NCBI RefSeq assembly: GCF_900291015.1
Contig: NZ_OLKL01000003.1
Location: 161,001-225,000 of the forward strand
Length of the DNA: 64,000 bases
From: Pseudomonas persica
GTDB lineage: Bacteria > Pseudomonadota > Gammaproteobacteria > Pseudomonadales > Pseudomonadaceae
Reading direction: 5' to 3'
The notes under the pieces are model-generated. The model was not told where the DNA came from. It ran no database searches and worked only from the letters and a program-made list of their open reading frames with translations. Of the stretch, positions 1 through 8,750 are shown one piece after another. A program made the position numbers and the translations under genes. The stretch's first letter is position 1. Each line of letters begins with the position of its first letter.

Positions 1-505
1 ACATTTCGTCCACCGAGTGATGCACCACTTCATCCAGCTGGTTGGCAAAGGTCTCGCCAATCAACTGGTGGGCAATCAGGTTGGCGACGGTGGTGTCGAC
101 CGGGATCAGCGGCTGCTGGAAGTGACGGATGTACAGGTCGTTTACCTCTTCCACGAGGCGGTGCGCCAGGTAGGCCTCATCCAGCAGACAGTCCAGGCCG
201 ACATGCCCTTGCATCACGCTGGGCGGTTGCAGAAAGTAAGCCTCGGCAATTTTCAGTACAGGGGTGATCTGCGATTCGATCCCGGCCTCGCGGGCAACCT
301 CGTGCGCGGCCTCCAGCAGTTCCGGAACCTGGTCGATGTAGGCGCTGACGAAGCGCGCCAAGGTACCCTGGGCGTCCTGCTCAGGCAGTTGGATCGAGGG
401 GTGCAGGTGGGGCAGTTGCAGCTCGAGACGCTTTTTCAATTGGCCGGTCTGGCCTTCGTGTTGATGGGCTTGGCTTACCTGCTCGCGTACAGCAGCGATG
501 TTCAT
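1..505 (-). CDS. Conserved hypothetical protein, C-terminus cut by window edge
   Basis: The first 168 codons lie in the window and the gene runs off the left edge. The start ATG at 503-505 follows a GGAG ribosome site at good spacing. The visible product is hydrophilic and probably helical, with no signal peptide or membrane segment, and rich in Leu, Gln, His and Glu. I do not recognise a domain and assign no function. It is divergent from the cytochrome oxidase operon, so its promoter shares the 370-base spacer. The reading frame has normal Pseudomonas codon bias, unlike the overlapping plus-strand frame at 17-742, which I regard as a shadow. Confidence 0.75.
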   Translation of the reverse strand, partial: MNIAAVREQVSQAHQHEGQTGQLKKRLELQLPHLHPSIQLPEQDAQGTLARFVSAYIDQVPELLEAAHEVAREAGIESQITPVLKIAEAYFLQPPSVMQGHVGLDCLLDEAYLAHRLVEEVNDLYIRHFQQPLIPVDTTVANLIAHQLIGETFANQLDEVVHHSVDEM

Positions 506-874
506 GACAACTCCAGGGACATTACGTTTCAAACGGAAGACACTAAATTAGCTCGGTATACAGAATGCCTAAGACGCATTTGTTATAAATCGCGCAAACG
601 TACGCATACTCAGGCATATCGAAATGCCATTATTGCGCCATGGCCTATCAAGCGCGCGCTTTTCAAGGCATTCAGCCATTTCATCAAGTTCATTTCACGG
701 GCTTCGTTGCGTGCCGTTGGTCGCTGTCTATACTCCCGGTGAACGTGATTCGTTGATGAGGCCCGACTGCTTTTAGCAGGGGCTCGGTCGTCGAAGCCAG
801 GTAGTCTTGACCACCGTTCCCTCTTGCCGCAGGCCACGCCTCCGGGACTACAAGAACGAGAAGGGGAACCCGCA
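506..874. other. Divergent promoter region upstream of coxB
   Basis: No convincing gene lies here. The left half is AT-rich (for example around 540-600) and must carry the promoter of the minus-strand gene. The right half carries the cox promoter candidate at 707-734 and then a leader of about 135 bases. That leader includes a small stem-loop, CTGC-TTTTA-GCAG, near 769-781. The short frames found here on either strand lack ribosome sites and codon bias. Confidence 0.6.
707..734 (+). promoter_or_regulatory. Candidate sigma-S-type promoter of the cox operon
   Basis: TTGCGT (707-712) and TATACT (729-734) are spaced by 16 bases, and the -10 is part of CTATACT (728-734), the preferred sigma-S -10 form. 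In P. aeruginosa the aa3 oxidase operon is known to be RpoS-dependent and starvation-induced, which fits. The position, about 140 bases before coxB, leaves a structured leader. Seen: the motif. Inferred: its use by RpoS. Confidence 0.5.
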
Positions 875-2002
875 ATGATGCGACATCCACATGTCTGGAT
901 GGGCCTCCTGTTGTGGTCGGTTTTTGGTCAGGCCAACGCCGCCTGGACCGTGAACATGCACCCGGGGGCGACGGAAGTCTCCAACGCCGTCTTCGACCTG
1001 CACATGACCATCTTCTGGATCTGCGTGATCATCGGCGTAGTTGTCTTTGGCGCGATGTTCTGGTCCATGGTCATCCATCGCCGTTCCACCGGCCAGCAGG
1101 CTGCGCATTTCCACGAGCACACCTGGGTGGAAATCCTCTGGACCGTGGTCCCCTTCCTGATCCTGGTAGCCATGGCCATCCCGGCCACCAAGACCCTGAT
1201 CGACATCTACGATGCCAGCGAGTCGGACCTCGATATCCAGGTTACCGGCTACCAGTGGAAGTGGCACTACAAATACCTTGGCCAGGACGTGGAGTTCTTC
1301 AGCAACCTGGCCACCCCCACCGAACAGATCCACAACAAGGCCCCCAAGGACGAGCACTACCTGCTCGAAGTCGACCAGCCGCTGGTGCTGCCGGTGGGCG
1401 CCAAGGTGCGCTTCCTGGTGACCGCTGCCGATGTCATCCACTCCTGGTGGGTGCCGGCCTTCGCGGTCAAGCGTGATGCCATCCCCGGCTTCGTCAACGA
1501 AGCCTGGACCCGTATCGAGAAGCCCGGCATCTACCGTGGCCAGTGCACCGAGCTATGCGGCAAGGACCACGGCTTCATGCCGGTGGTGGTCGAGGTCAAA
1601 TCCAAGGCCGACTACGACACCTGGCTGGGCGAGCGCAAGGCTGAAGCTGCCAAGCTCAAGGAGCTGACCAGCAAGGAATGGACCCTGGAGGAACTGGTGG
1701 AGCGTGGTGACAAGGTCTACCACACCACCTGCGTGGCCTGTCACCAGGCCGAAGGCCAGGGCCTGCCGCCAATGTTCCCGGCGCTCAAGGGCTCGAAGAT
1801 CGCCACCGGGCCGAAGGAAGCCCACCTTGGTATCGTCTTCCATGGCAAGCCCGGCACCGCCATGGCCGCGTTCGGCAAGCAGCTCTCGGAAGTCGACATC
1901 GCCGCCGTGGTCACCTACGAACGCAACGCCTGGGGCAACAACAAGGGTGACATGGTCACGCCAAAGGACGTACTGGCGCTGAAGCAGGCACAAGCGCAAT
2001 GA
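875..2002 (+). CDS. coxB: Cytochrome c oxidase subunit II with fused cytochrome c domain (aa3-type)
   Basis: Subunit II of the caa3/aa3 terminal oxidase accepts electrons from cytochrome c at the binuclear CuA centre on the periplasmic side. The 375-residue product has a signal peptide (about 1-22), two membrane helices (about 45-65 and 85-107) and the CuA site His189, Cys224, Glu226, Cys228, His232, Met235. It also has a C-terminal cytochrome c domain with haem motif CVACH at 286-290, making it a fused subunit. I chose ATG 875 because AAGGGG (861-866) sits just upstream; an upstream in-frame ATG at 824 has no ribosome site and would spoil the signal peptide. It is the first gene of coxB-coxA-cox11-coxC. 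Confidence 0.96.
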   Translation: MMRHPHVWMGLLLWSVFGQANAAWTVNMHPGATEVSNAVFDLHMTIFWICVIIGVVVFGAMFWSMVIHRRSTGQQAAHFHEHTWVEILWTVVPFLILVAMAIPATKTLIDIYDASESDLDIQVTGYQWKWHYKYLGQDVEFFSNLATPTEQIHNKAPKDEHYLLEVDQPLVLPVGAKVRFLVTAADVIHSWWVPAFAVKRDAIPGFVNEAWTRIEKPGIYRGQCTELCGKDHGFMPVVVEVKSKADYDTWLGERKAEAAKLKELTSKEWTLEELVERGDKVYHTTCVACHQAEGQGLPPMFPALKGSKIATGPKEAHLGIVFHGKPGTAMAAFGKQLSEVDIAAVVTYERNAWGNNKGDMVTPKDVLALKQAQAQ

Positions 2003-2045
2003 ACCGGGTTACTCGCGGCAATCAATGGATTGCAGGAGAGAGGAC

Positions 2046-3635
2046 ATGAGTGCAGTGATCGACGACCACGCCCACGGCCATGAACATGCGCACGGCCCGG
2101 CCAAGGGCCTGATGCGCTGGGTGCTGACCACCAATCACAAGGATATCGGCACGATGTACCTGTGGTTCAGCTTCATGATGTTCCTGCTCGGTGGCTCGTT
2201 CGCCATGGTGATCCGCGCCGAGCTGTTCCAGCCCGGGCTGCAGATCGTCCAGCCGGAGTTCTTCAACCAGATGACCACCATGCACGGCCTGATCATGGTG
2301 TTCGGCGCGGTGATGCCGGCCTTCGTCGGCCTGGCCAACTGGATGATCCCGCTGATGATCGGCGCGCCCGACATGGCCCTGCCGCGGATGAACAACTTCA
2401 GCTTCTGGCTGCTGCCGGCGGCTTTCCTGCTGCTGGTCTCGACCCTGTTCAGCCCGGGCGGCGGGCCCAACTTCGGCTGGACCTTCTACGCCCCGCTATC
2501 CACCACCTATGCGCCAGCCAGCGTCACCTTCTTCATCTTTGCCATCCACCTGATGGGCATCAGCTCGATCATGGGCGCGATCAACGTGATCGCCACCATC
2601 CTCAACCTGCGCGCCCCGGGCATGACCCTGATGAAGATGCCGCTGTTCGTCTGGACCTGGCTGATTACCGCGTTCCTGCTGATTGCGGTGATGCCGGTGC
2701 TGGCCGGCGTGGTGACCATGATGCTGATGGACATCCACTTCGGCACCAGTTTCTTCAGTGCCGCCGGCGGTGGTGACCCGGTGCTGTTCCAGCACGTGTT
2801 CTGGTTCTTCGGCCACCCCGAGGTGTACATCATGATCCTGCCGGCCTTCGGCGCGGTCAGCTCGATCATTCCGGCGTTCTCGCGCAAGCCGCTGTTCGGC
2901 TACACCTCGATGGTGTATGCCACCGGCGCCATCGCCTTCCTGTCGTTCATCGTCTGGGCCCACCATATGTTCGTGGTCGGTATCCCGGTGGTCGGCGAGC
3001 TGTTCTTCATGTACGCCACCATGCTGATCGCCGTGCCTACCGGGGTGAAGGTGTTCAACTGGGTCAGCACCATGTGGGAAGGTTCGCTGACCTTCGAGAC
3101 ACCGATGCTGTTCGCCATCGCCTTCGTCATCCTGTTCACCATCGGCGGATTCAGCGGGCTGATGCTGGCGATCGCCCCGGCGGACTTCCAGTACCACGAC
3201 ACCTACTTCGTGGTGGCGCACTTCCACTATGTACTGGTGCCTGGGGCGATCTTCGGCATCTTCGCCTCGGCCTACTACTGGCTGCCGAAATGGACTGGCC
3301 ACATGTACGACGAAACCCTCGGCAAGCTGCACTTCTGGCTATCGTTCGTCGGCATGAACATGGCCTTCTTCCCCATGCACTTCGTGGGGCTGGCCGGCAT
3401 GCCACGGCGGATCCCCGACTACAACCTGCAGTTCGCCGACTTCAACATGGTGTCGTCGATCGGCGCGTTCATGTTCGGCGCCACGCAGATCTTCTTCCTG
3501 TTCATCGTCATCAAGTGCATCCGCGGCGGTGCGCCGGCACCGGCCAAGCCCTGGGATGGTGCCGAGGGCCTGGAGTGGTCGATCCCTTCGCCTGCGCCCT
3601 ACCACACCTTCCAGACGCCCCCGGAAGTGAAATAG
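2046..3635 (+). CDS. coxA: Cytochrome c oxidase subunit I (aa3-type)
   Basis: Catalytic subunit of the haem-copper oxidase: it reduces O2 to water at the haem a3-CuB centre and pumps protons. The 529-residue protein has 12 membrane helices and the family signatures: a haem-ligand region with MHGLIMVFG, HPEVYIMILP (CuB His and the cross-linked Tyr), AHHMFVVG, and DTYFVVAHFHYVL with the haem a3 and haem a histidines. The start ATG 2046 follows AGGAG about 8 bases upstream; an in-frame ATG at 2025 lacks a site. It lies 43 bases after coxB and 10 bases before cox11. Confidence 0.97.
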   Translation: MSAVIDDHAHGHEHAHGPAKGLMRWVLTTNHKDIGTMYLWFSFMMFLLGGSFAMVIRAELFQPGLQIVQPEFFNQMTTMHGLIMVFGAVMPAFVGLANWMIPLMIGAPDMALPRMNNFSFWLLPAAFLLLVSTLFSPGGGPNFGWTFYAPLSTTYAPASVTFFIFAIHLMGISSIMGAINVIATILNLRAPGMTLMKMPLFVWTWLITAFLLIAVMPVLAGVVTMMLMDIHFGTSFFSAAGGGDPVLFQHVFWFFGHPEVYIMILPAFGAVSSIIPAFSRKPLFGYTSMVYATGAIAFLSFIVWAHHMFVVGIPVVGELFFMYATMLIAVPTGVKVFNWVSTMWEGSLTFETPMLFAIAFVILFTIGGFSGLMLAIAPADFQYHDTYFVVAHFHYVLVPGAIFGIFASAYYWLPKWTGHMYDETLGKLHFWLSFVGMNMAFFPMHFVGLAGMPRRIPDYNLQFADFNMVSSIGAFMFGATQIFFLFIVIKCIRGGAPAPAKPWDGAEGLEWSIPSPAPYHTFQTPPEVK

Positions 3636-3645
3636 GAACCGTGCC

Positions 3646-4212
3646 ATGAACGGCCTGTCACTGAAACGCCTGGTACTGCGCCTGCTGATGCTGACGGTGG
3701 TGATGTTCGCCTTCGGCTTCGCCCTGGTGCCTGTCTATGACGTGATGTGCAAGGCCTTCGGCATCAACGGCAAGACTGGCGGGCAGTACGCAGGCAGCCA
3801 GGTCAGCGACCCGACGCGTTCGGTGCGGGTGCAGTTCATGTCGACCAATGCCAGTGACATGGTCTGGGACTTCTACTCCACCGCCGACCAGCTGGAGGTC
3901 AACCCCGGCGCGGTGAACCAGATGATCTTCATCGCCCACAACCCGACCGACCGGCCGATGAGTGCGCAAGCCATTCCCAGCATCACCCCGGCTGAGGCCG
4001 CGGCGTACTTCCACAAGACCGAGTGCTTCTGCTTTACCCAGCAGGTGCTGCAGCCCGGCGAACGCATCGAGATGCCGGTGCGCTTCATCGTCGACCGTGA
4101 CCTGCCGGCCAGCGTGAAGCACCTGACACTGGCCTACACCTTGTTCGACATCACCGCTCGCCACCCGCCGGTCGCGCATGTCGCGGCCCAGGACGTCCAG
4201 GGCGCCCGTTAA
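3646..4212 (+). CDS. cox11: Cytochrome c oxidase assembly protein Cox11/CtaG, CuB insertion
   Basis: Membrane-anchored copper chaperone that delivers Cu to the CuB site of subunit I. The 188-residue protein has one N-terminal membrane helix (about 10-30) and a periplasmic immunoglobulin-like domain with the copper-binding motif CFCF (ECFCFTQQ, near residue 126) that defines the family. Its ribosome site, AGGAA, overlaps the coxA stop codon, so translation is probably coupled. It is placed between coxA and coxC, the usual Pseudomonas order. Confidence 0.95.
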   Translation: MNGLSLKRLVLRLLMLTVVMFAFGFALVPVYDVMCKAFGINGKTGGQYAGSQVSDPTRSVRVQFMSTNASDMVWDFYSTADQLEVNPGAVNQMIFIAHNPTDRPMSAQAIPSITPAEAAAYFHKTECFCFTQQVLQPGERIEMPVRFIVDRDLPASVKHLTLAYTLFDITARHPPVAHVAAQDVQGAR

Positions 4213-4228
4213 GGGAAGGAGAACAGCA

Positions 4229-5116
4229 ATGGCAAGTCATGAGCACTACTACGTCCCGGCGCAGAGCAAGTGGCCGATCATCGCCACCATCGGCATGTTC
4301 ATCACGGTGTTCGGCCTGGGCACCTGGTTCAACGACATGAAGGCCGGCCACCCCGAGTCGCATGGGCCGCTGATCTTCTTCATCGGTGCGTTGTTCCTGG
4401 CCTACATGCTGTTCGGCTGGTTCGGTTCGGTGGTCCGCGAGAGCCGCGCGGGGCTGTACAGCCCGCAGCTGGACCGCTCGTTCCGCTGGGGCATGAGCTG
4501 GTTCATCTTCTCCGAGGTGATGTTCTTCCTGGCCTTCTTCGGTGCGCTGTTCTACGTGCGCGTGCTGGCCGGGCCGTGGCTGGGCGGTGAAGGGGCCAAG
4601 GGTGTTGCACACATGTTGTGGCCGACCTTCGAATTCACCTGGCCGCTGCTGCACACGCCCGACCCGAAACTGTTCCCGCCGCCCAAGGAAGTGATCGACC
4701 CGTGGCACCTGCCGCTGATCAACACCATCCTGCTGGTCAGCTCCAGCGTGACCATCACCATCGCCCACCATGCCTTGCGCCGTGGCCACCGTGGCCCGCT
4801 GAAATTCTGGATGGCGCTGACCATCATCCTGGGCGCCAGCTTCATCGCGTTGCAGGCTTACGAGTACCACGAGGCCTATACCAAGCTGGGGCTGACGCTG
4901 GGGTCGGGGATTTATGGCGCGACGTTCTTCATGCTCACCGGCTTCCACGGCGCCCACGTGACCTTGGGCACGATCATCCTGATCGTGATGTTCGTGCGCA
5001 TTTTGCGTGGGCACTTCAACCCGGAGAAGCATTTCGGCTTCGAGGCGGCCAGTTGGTATTGGCATTTCGTCGATGTGGTGTGGGTGGGGTTGTTCATCTT
5101 TGTCTATGTGTTGTGA
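4229..5116 (+). CDS. coxC: Cytochrome c oxidase subunit III
   Basis: Structural subunit III of the aa3 oxidase, which stabilises subunit I and its proton uptake path. The 295-residue product has seven predicted membrane helices, with family motifs such as SEVMFFLAFFGALFYVR and the C-terminal WYWHFVDVVWVGLF. I chose ATG 4229 because AAGGGAAGGAG lies directly upstream; the longer in-frame start at 4178 would overlap cox11. It is the last gene of the structural operon, followed by a REP pair that probably closes the transcription unit. Confidence 0.96.
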   Translation: MASHEHYYVPAQSKWPIIATIGMFITVFGLGTWFNDMKAGHPESHGPLIFFIGALFLAYMLFGWFGSVVRESRAGLYSPQLDRSFRWGMSWFIFSEVMFFLAFFGALFYVRVLAGPWLGGEGAKGVAHMLWPTFEFTWPLLHTPDPKLFPPPKEVIDPWHLPLINTILLVSSSVTITIAHHALRRGHRGPLKFWMALTIILGASFIALQAYEYHEAYTKLGLTLGSGIYGATFFMLTGFHGAHVTLGTIILIVMFVRILRGHFNPEKHFGFEAASWYWHFVDVVWVGLFIFVYVL

Positions 5117-5124
5117 ATAAAGAA

Positions 5125-5217
5125 CCCTGTGGGAGCGGGTTTACCCGCGAAGCAGGCAACGCGATGGATGGCACGGGCTCCGCCCGTGTTCGCGGGTGAA
5201 CCCGCTCCCACAGGGGT
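5125..5217. repeat. Inverted pair of P. putida REP elements with central hairpin
   Basis: Two copies of the GTGGGAGCGGGTTTACCCGC-type palindrome face each other (5125-5152 and 5189-5217). A GC-rich hairpin (ACGGG-CTC-CCCGT) sits between them. The pair is located between the convergent ends of coxC and the DUF2909 gene, where it can protect or terminate both transcripts. Confidence 0.9.
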
Positions 5218-5228
5218 AGGTGAGAACT

Positions 5229-5432
5229 TCAGAAGGGGGCGTGTGAGACGAGCTGACCGCTGATAAAGCCCCAGGCGACCAGACCGATGGTCAGCGCCGC
5301 CAGGGTTACCCGCACGGTCAGCGCTTTCAGCAAACGGGTCGAGTTTTCATCGTCCTTGACCAGAAACACCAAGCCGCTGAACAGGCTGGCAATCGTGGCC
5401 AACAGCATCAGGACAATCGCGGCCTTGAGCAT
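5229..5432 (-). CDS. DUF2909 twin-transmembrane small protein
   Basis: A 67-residue protein with two membrane helices (about 4-25 and 42-62) joined by a charged loop (VKDDENSTR). Length and pattern match the DUF2909 family, whose members sit beside cytochrome oxidase assembly genes in Pseudomonas; the function is unknown. The start ATG at 5430-5432 follows CGGAG. It is convergent with coxC and divergent from the SURF1 gene with only 63 bases between starts. A role in oxidase assembly is an inference from location only. Confidence 0.85.
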   Translation of the reverse strand: MLKAAIVLMLLATIASLFSGLVFLVKDDENSTRLLKALTVRVTLAALTIGLVAWGFISGQLVSHAPF

Positions 5433-5495
5433 GGCGATACTCCGGGGGGATGCGGTGATGTGGGTAAGTATAGCGATCGACCTGGCGAGGCTCCG

Positions 5496-6233
5496 ATGAG
5501 GCCGTTTCGCCCGGGCTGGGTACCAACCCTGGTGGTGCTTGCGCTACTGCCGGGGCTGATCGCGCTTGGCTGCTGGCAACTCGGCCGCGCCGAGGTAAAG
5601 CGCGCATTGCTGGCCAGCTATGCCGAGCGGCGCATTGAAGCACCATTGGCCACGACCCAGCTGACAAGCAACGAAGACAACGCCTTCCGCCGCGTGCACC
5701 TGTACGGCCGCTTCGACGCCGAGCACAGCCTGCTGCTGGACAACCGCATGCGCGATGGCCAGGCCGGTGTCGAGCTGCTGCAACCCTTCCATGACCAGGC
5801 TAGCGGCCGGTGGCTGCTGGTTAACCGCGGCTGGCTGCCCTGGCCGGATCGCCGCGTGCCGGTGCGTTTCGATACCCCTGCCGAGGCGTTGGCGCTGGAC
5901 GCTTCGGTATACGTCGCGCCCGGCAGCATGTTCCAGCTGCATCCCGACCCTGCGGGCGGGCAGTGGCCGCACCTGCTGACCGCCGTGGATGCCGCGCGGC
6001 TATGGCAACAGCTCGATCGGGAAGGCTTCGTCCACGAGCTGCGCCTGGAACCTGGCCCGGCGACCTATCGCCTGGACTGGCCAGTCGTTGTCATGGGCCC
6101 GGAAAAACACTTGGGTTACGCAGTGCAGTGGTTTGCCCTGGCAATCGCGTTGGTACTGCTCTACCTCTACTTCGGCTGGCACCACAACAAGGAGAAACGC
6201 CATGGCCACCGCCACTCCACTGGAAGTGCCTGA
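5496..6233 (+). CDS. SURF1 family cytochrome oxidase assembly protein
   Basis: SURF1 proteins help insert or stabilise haem a in subunit I. The 245-residue product has the family architecture: an N-terminal membrane helix (about 12-30), a periplasmic domain, and a C-terminal helix (about 215-235) ending in a His/Lys tail. Conserved features include LGCWQLGRAEVK, LLLDNRMRDGQAG and LLVNRGWLP. The start ATG 5496 follows GAGG; the upstream in-frame ATG at 5460 lacks a site. The 3' end overlaps the next gene by 32 bases, which indicates a coupled operon with ctaA, ctaB and the Sco gene. Confidence 0.94.
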   Translation: MRPFRPGWVPTLVVLALLPGLIALGCWQLGRAEVKRALLASYAERRIEAPLATTQLTSNEDNAFRRVHLYGRFDAEHSLLLDNRMRDGQAGVELLQPFHDQASGRWLLVNRGWLPWPDRRVPVRFDTPAEALALDASVYVAPGSMFQLHPDPAGGQWPHLLTAVDAARLWQQLDREGFVHELRLEPGPATYRLDWPVVVMGPEKHLGYAVQWFALAIALVLLYLYFGWHHNKEKRHGHRHSTGSA

Positions 6234-6783
6234 ACGTCGCAAACCCAGAGCCCGCGGGCGTTTGCAGCTGATCCTGATTCTGCTGGTGGTGCTCGGGCCG
6301 ATGGTCCTGGCCACCAGCATGTACAAGCTCAAGTTCTGGGTGCCGGAAGGCCGCAGCTACCACGGTGCCATGATCGGCAACGGTGAAAGCCGCGCCGATC
6401 TTGGCGTGACTGGCCAGGACGAGCACTGGCAGCTGCTGGTGAGCGCGCCCGAAGTGTGTGCCGAGGACTGCCAGCGCCTGGTGTACCTGGCCCGGCAGAT
6501 CCAGGTCGGTCTGGGCCGTGATGCCAGCCGTGCCAGCCATGCCCTGGCTACCGCCCAGCCGCTGAGCGCCGACTACCAGGCGCTGATCGGCCGCGAGTAC
6601 CCGCAGCTGCAACGCTACCCGCTGGATGCACAACGCTACCTGCAGCAGGTCGGCGAGGCCGGCCCGCAGCTGTGGATCGTCGACCCGCACGGCAACCTGG
6701 TGCTGCGCTACGACGCCAAGGTCAACGGCAAGCATGTGCTGGACGACCTGCGCCATCTGCTCAAGCTGTCCAACATTGGCTAG
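6202..6783 (+). CDS. Membrane-anchored thioredoxin-fold-like protein in haem a assembly operon
   Basis: The 193-residue product has a basic N-terminus, one membrane helix (about 22-42) and a soluble domain. The end of that domain (QLWIVDPHGNLVLRY near 158-172, then a C-terminal helix) resembles the last strands of Sco/thioredoxin folds. The CxxC motif is absent: only one Cys pair (CAEDC, about 92-96) is seen, in a different place. The start ATG 6202 follows AAGGAG and lies inside the SURF1 gene. Homologues sit in the same position in other pseudomonads, but I know of no assigned function. A redox or copper role is inferred from fold and context. Confidence 0.8.
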   Translation: MATATPLEVPERRKPRARGRLQLILILLVVLGPMVLATSMYKLKFWVPEGRSYHGAMIGNGESRADLGVTGQDEHWQLLVSAPEVCAEDCQRLVYLARQIQVGLGRDASRASHALATAQPLSADYQALIGREYPQLQRYPLDAQRYLQQVGEAGPQLWIVDPHGNLVLRYDAKVNGKHVLDDLRHLLKLSNIG

Positions 6784-6792
6784 GAGCCTGCC

Positions 6793-7872
6793 ATGGCCAG
6801 ACCCGGATTCCGCCTTGCTGTGTTCGCCACCCTGCTGGCACTGCTGGTCGTCCTGCTCGGTGCCTATACCCGCCTGACCCACGCTGGCCTCGGCTGCCCC
6901 GACTGGCCGGGTTGCTACGGCTTCATCAGCGTGCCCAAGAGCGAAGCGCAGCTGGCCCATGCCGAACTGCATTTCCCCGAGCACCCGGTGGAAGCCGCCA
7001 AGGGCTGGGCCGAGATGGTTCACCGCTATTTCGCCGGCACCCTGGCGATGGTGATCGCCCTGCTCGCCGTGCAGGCGCTGCGCCGGCATGCCCGCGATGG
7101 TCAGCCTTATCGCCTGCCCTTGCTGTTGCTGGGTGTGGTGCTGGCCCAGGCAGCCTTCGGCATGTGGACGGTCACTCTCAAGCTGTGGCCGCAGGTGGTC
7201 ACTGCGCATCTACTCGGTGGTTTCACTACCCTGAGCTTGTTGTTCCTGTTGTCCCTGCGCCTGTCCCGGGCCTTTGCGCCCTTGCCCAAGCTGCCATTGA
7301 GCCTGCGCCGGATCGCCGCGCTGGCCTTGCTGGTGGTGATCGGCCAGATCGCCCTGGGCGGCTGGGTCAGTGCCAACTACGCAGCCGTCGCCTGCATCGA
7401 CCTGCCCACCTGCCACGGCCAGTGGTGGCCGGCGGCGGACTTCAGCAACGGTTTCCACCTGACCCAGCACGTCGGGCCCAACTACCTGGGTGGGCAGCTG
7501 GACAGTGATGCGCGCACGGCCATCCATATCAGCCACCGCCTGGGCGCGTTGCTGGTGACTTGTGTGCTGCTGATGCTCAGCTGGAAGCTGCACCGTTGCG
7601 GCCTCCCTGGCCTGGCGCGGCTGGTGCTGCTGGCGCTGCTGGTGCAAGTCGGCCTGGGCATCAGCAATGTGCTGCTGCACCTGCCGCTGGCTGTGGCCGT
7701 GGCACATAACGCCGGTGGGGCGCTGTTGCTGCTGAGCATGGTGCTGGTGAACTACCGCATCCGCGTGGTCGACAAGGTGCGCGCGGGTATCGGCCATGGC
7801 TGGCGCCTGCGACCTGTGGCTGGCGTGGGCATCTCCCACCACATGAGGAATGATTCGTGGCGACGTTTCTGA
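6793..7872 (+). CDS. ctaA: Haem A synthase CtaA/Cox15
   Basis: Converts haem O to haem A for the aa3 oxidase, in the inner membrane. The 359-residue protein has about eight membrane helices in two homologous halves, with the conserved acid-base and His segments RLTHAGLGCPDWPGCYG, MVHRYFAGTL, and in the second half ACIDLPTCHG and HISHRLGALL. The paired Cys residues of the periplasmic loops are present. It starts 9 bases after the previous gene with AGGAG, and its end overlaps the ctaB start by 16 bases. Confidence 0.95.
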   Translation: MARPGFRLAVFATLLALLVVLLGAYTRLTHAGLGCPDWPGCYGFISVPKSEAQLAHAELHFPEHPVEAAKGWAEMVHRYFAGTLAMVIALLAVQALRRHARDGQPYRLPLLLLGVVLAQAAFGMWTVTLKLWPQVVTAHLLGGFTTLSLLFLLSLRLSRAFAPLPKLPLSLRRIAALALLVVIGQIALGGWVSANYAAVACIDLPTCHGQWWPAADFSNGFHLTQHVGPNYLGGQLDSDARTAIHISHRLGALLVTCVLLMLSWKLHRCGLPGLARLVLLALLVQVGLGISNVLLHLPLAVAVAHNAGGALLLLSMVLVNYRIRVVDKVRAGIGHGWRLRPVAGVGISHHMRNDSWRRF

Positions 7873-8750
7873 GCGCACGGCGGGCCAGTTGGCGTGATTA
7901 CCTGGAGCTGACCAAGCCCAAGGTGGTGGTGTTGATGCTGATCACCTCGCTGGCGGGCATGTTCCTCGCCACCCGTGCGGGTGTCAGCTGGAGCGTGCTG
8001 CTGTTCGGCAACCTGGGCATCGGCTTGTGTGCAGGCGGTGCGGCGGTGGTCAACCATGTGGTGGACCGACGCGTCGACGCACTGATGGCGCGGACCCACA
8101 AGCGGCCCGTGGCCCAGGGCCGCGTCGAGCCGCTGCCAGCGCTGCTGTTTGCCTTGGCGCTGGCGTTGCTGGGCATGGCGCTGCTGCTGATGTTCACCAA
8201 CACCCTCACCGCCTGGCTGACACTGGCTTCGCTGATCGGCTATGCAGTGCTCTACACCGGCTTTCTCAAGCGTGCCACGCCGCAGAACATCGTCATCGGC
8301 GGCTTGGCCGGCGCCGCCCCGCCGCTGCTGGGCTGGGTTGCGGTCAGTGGTCATGTCAGCGCCGAGCCTCTGCTACTGGTGCTGATCATCTTCGCCTGGA
8401 CCCCACCGCACTTCTGGGCCCTGGCCATCCACCGCAAGGAGGAATACGCCAAGGCCGATATTCCGATGCTGCCGGTGACCCACGGCGAGCGCTACACCAA
8501 GCTGCACATCCTGCTGTACACCCTGGTATTGCTGGCGGTGAGCCTGCTGCCTTACGCCATCCACATGAGCGGCCCGCTGTACCTGGCCTGTGCCCTGGTG
8601 CTGGGCCTGCGCTTCCTGCAATGGGCCTGGGTGTTGTACCGTGGCAGCCGGCCGCACGCGGCGATCGGCACCTTCAAGTACTCTATCGGCTACCTGTTCG
8701 CGCTGTTCATCGCCTTGCTCCTCGACCACTACCTGTTGCTGAGCCTATGA
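7857..8750 (+). CDS. ctaB: Protohaem IX farnesyltransferase (haem O synthase)
   Basis: Transfers a farnesyl group to haem B, giving haem O, the substrate of CtaA. The 297-residue UbiA-type prenyltransferase has nine predicted helices. Its Asp-rich first motif is NHVVDRRVDALMARTHKRP and the second loop motif is HRKEEYAKADIPMLP. The start is GTG 7857, preceded by GAGGA inside ctaA; no better ATG is near. A cyoE paralogue normally accompanies the bo3 oxidase elsewhere in the genome, so this is the aa3-dedicated copy. The stop overlaps the next start as ATGA. Confidence 0.95.
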   Translation: MATFLSARRASWRDYLELTKPKVVVLMLITSLAGMFLATRAGVSWSVLLFGNLGIGLCAGGAAVVNHVVDRRVDALMARTHKRPVAQGRVEPLPALLFALALALLGMALLLMFTNTLTAWLTLASLIGYAVLYTGFLKRATPQNIVIGGLAGAAPPLLGWVAVSGHVSAEPLLLVLIIFAWTPPHFWALAIHRKEEYAKADIPMLPVTHGERYTKLHILLYTLVLLAVSLLPYAIHMSGPLYLACALVLGLRFLQWAWVLYRGSRPHAAIGTFKYSIGYLFALFIALLLDHYLLLSL

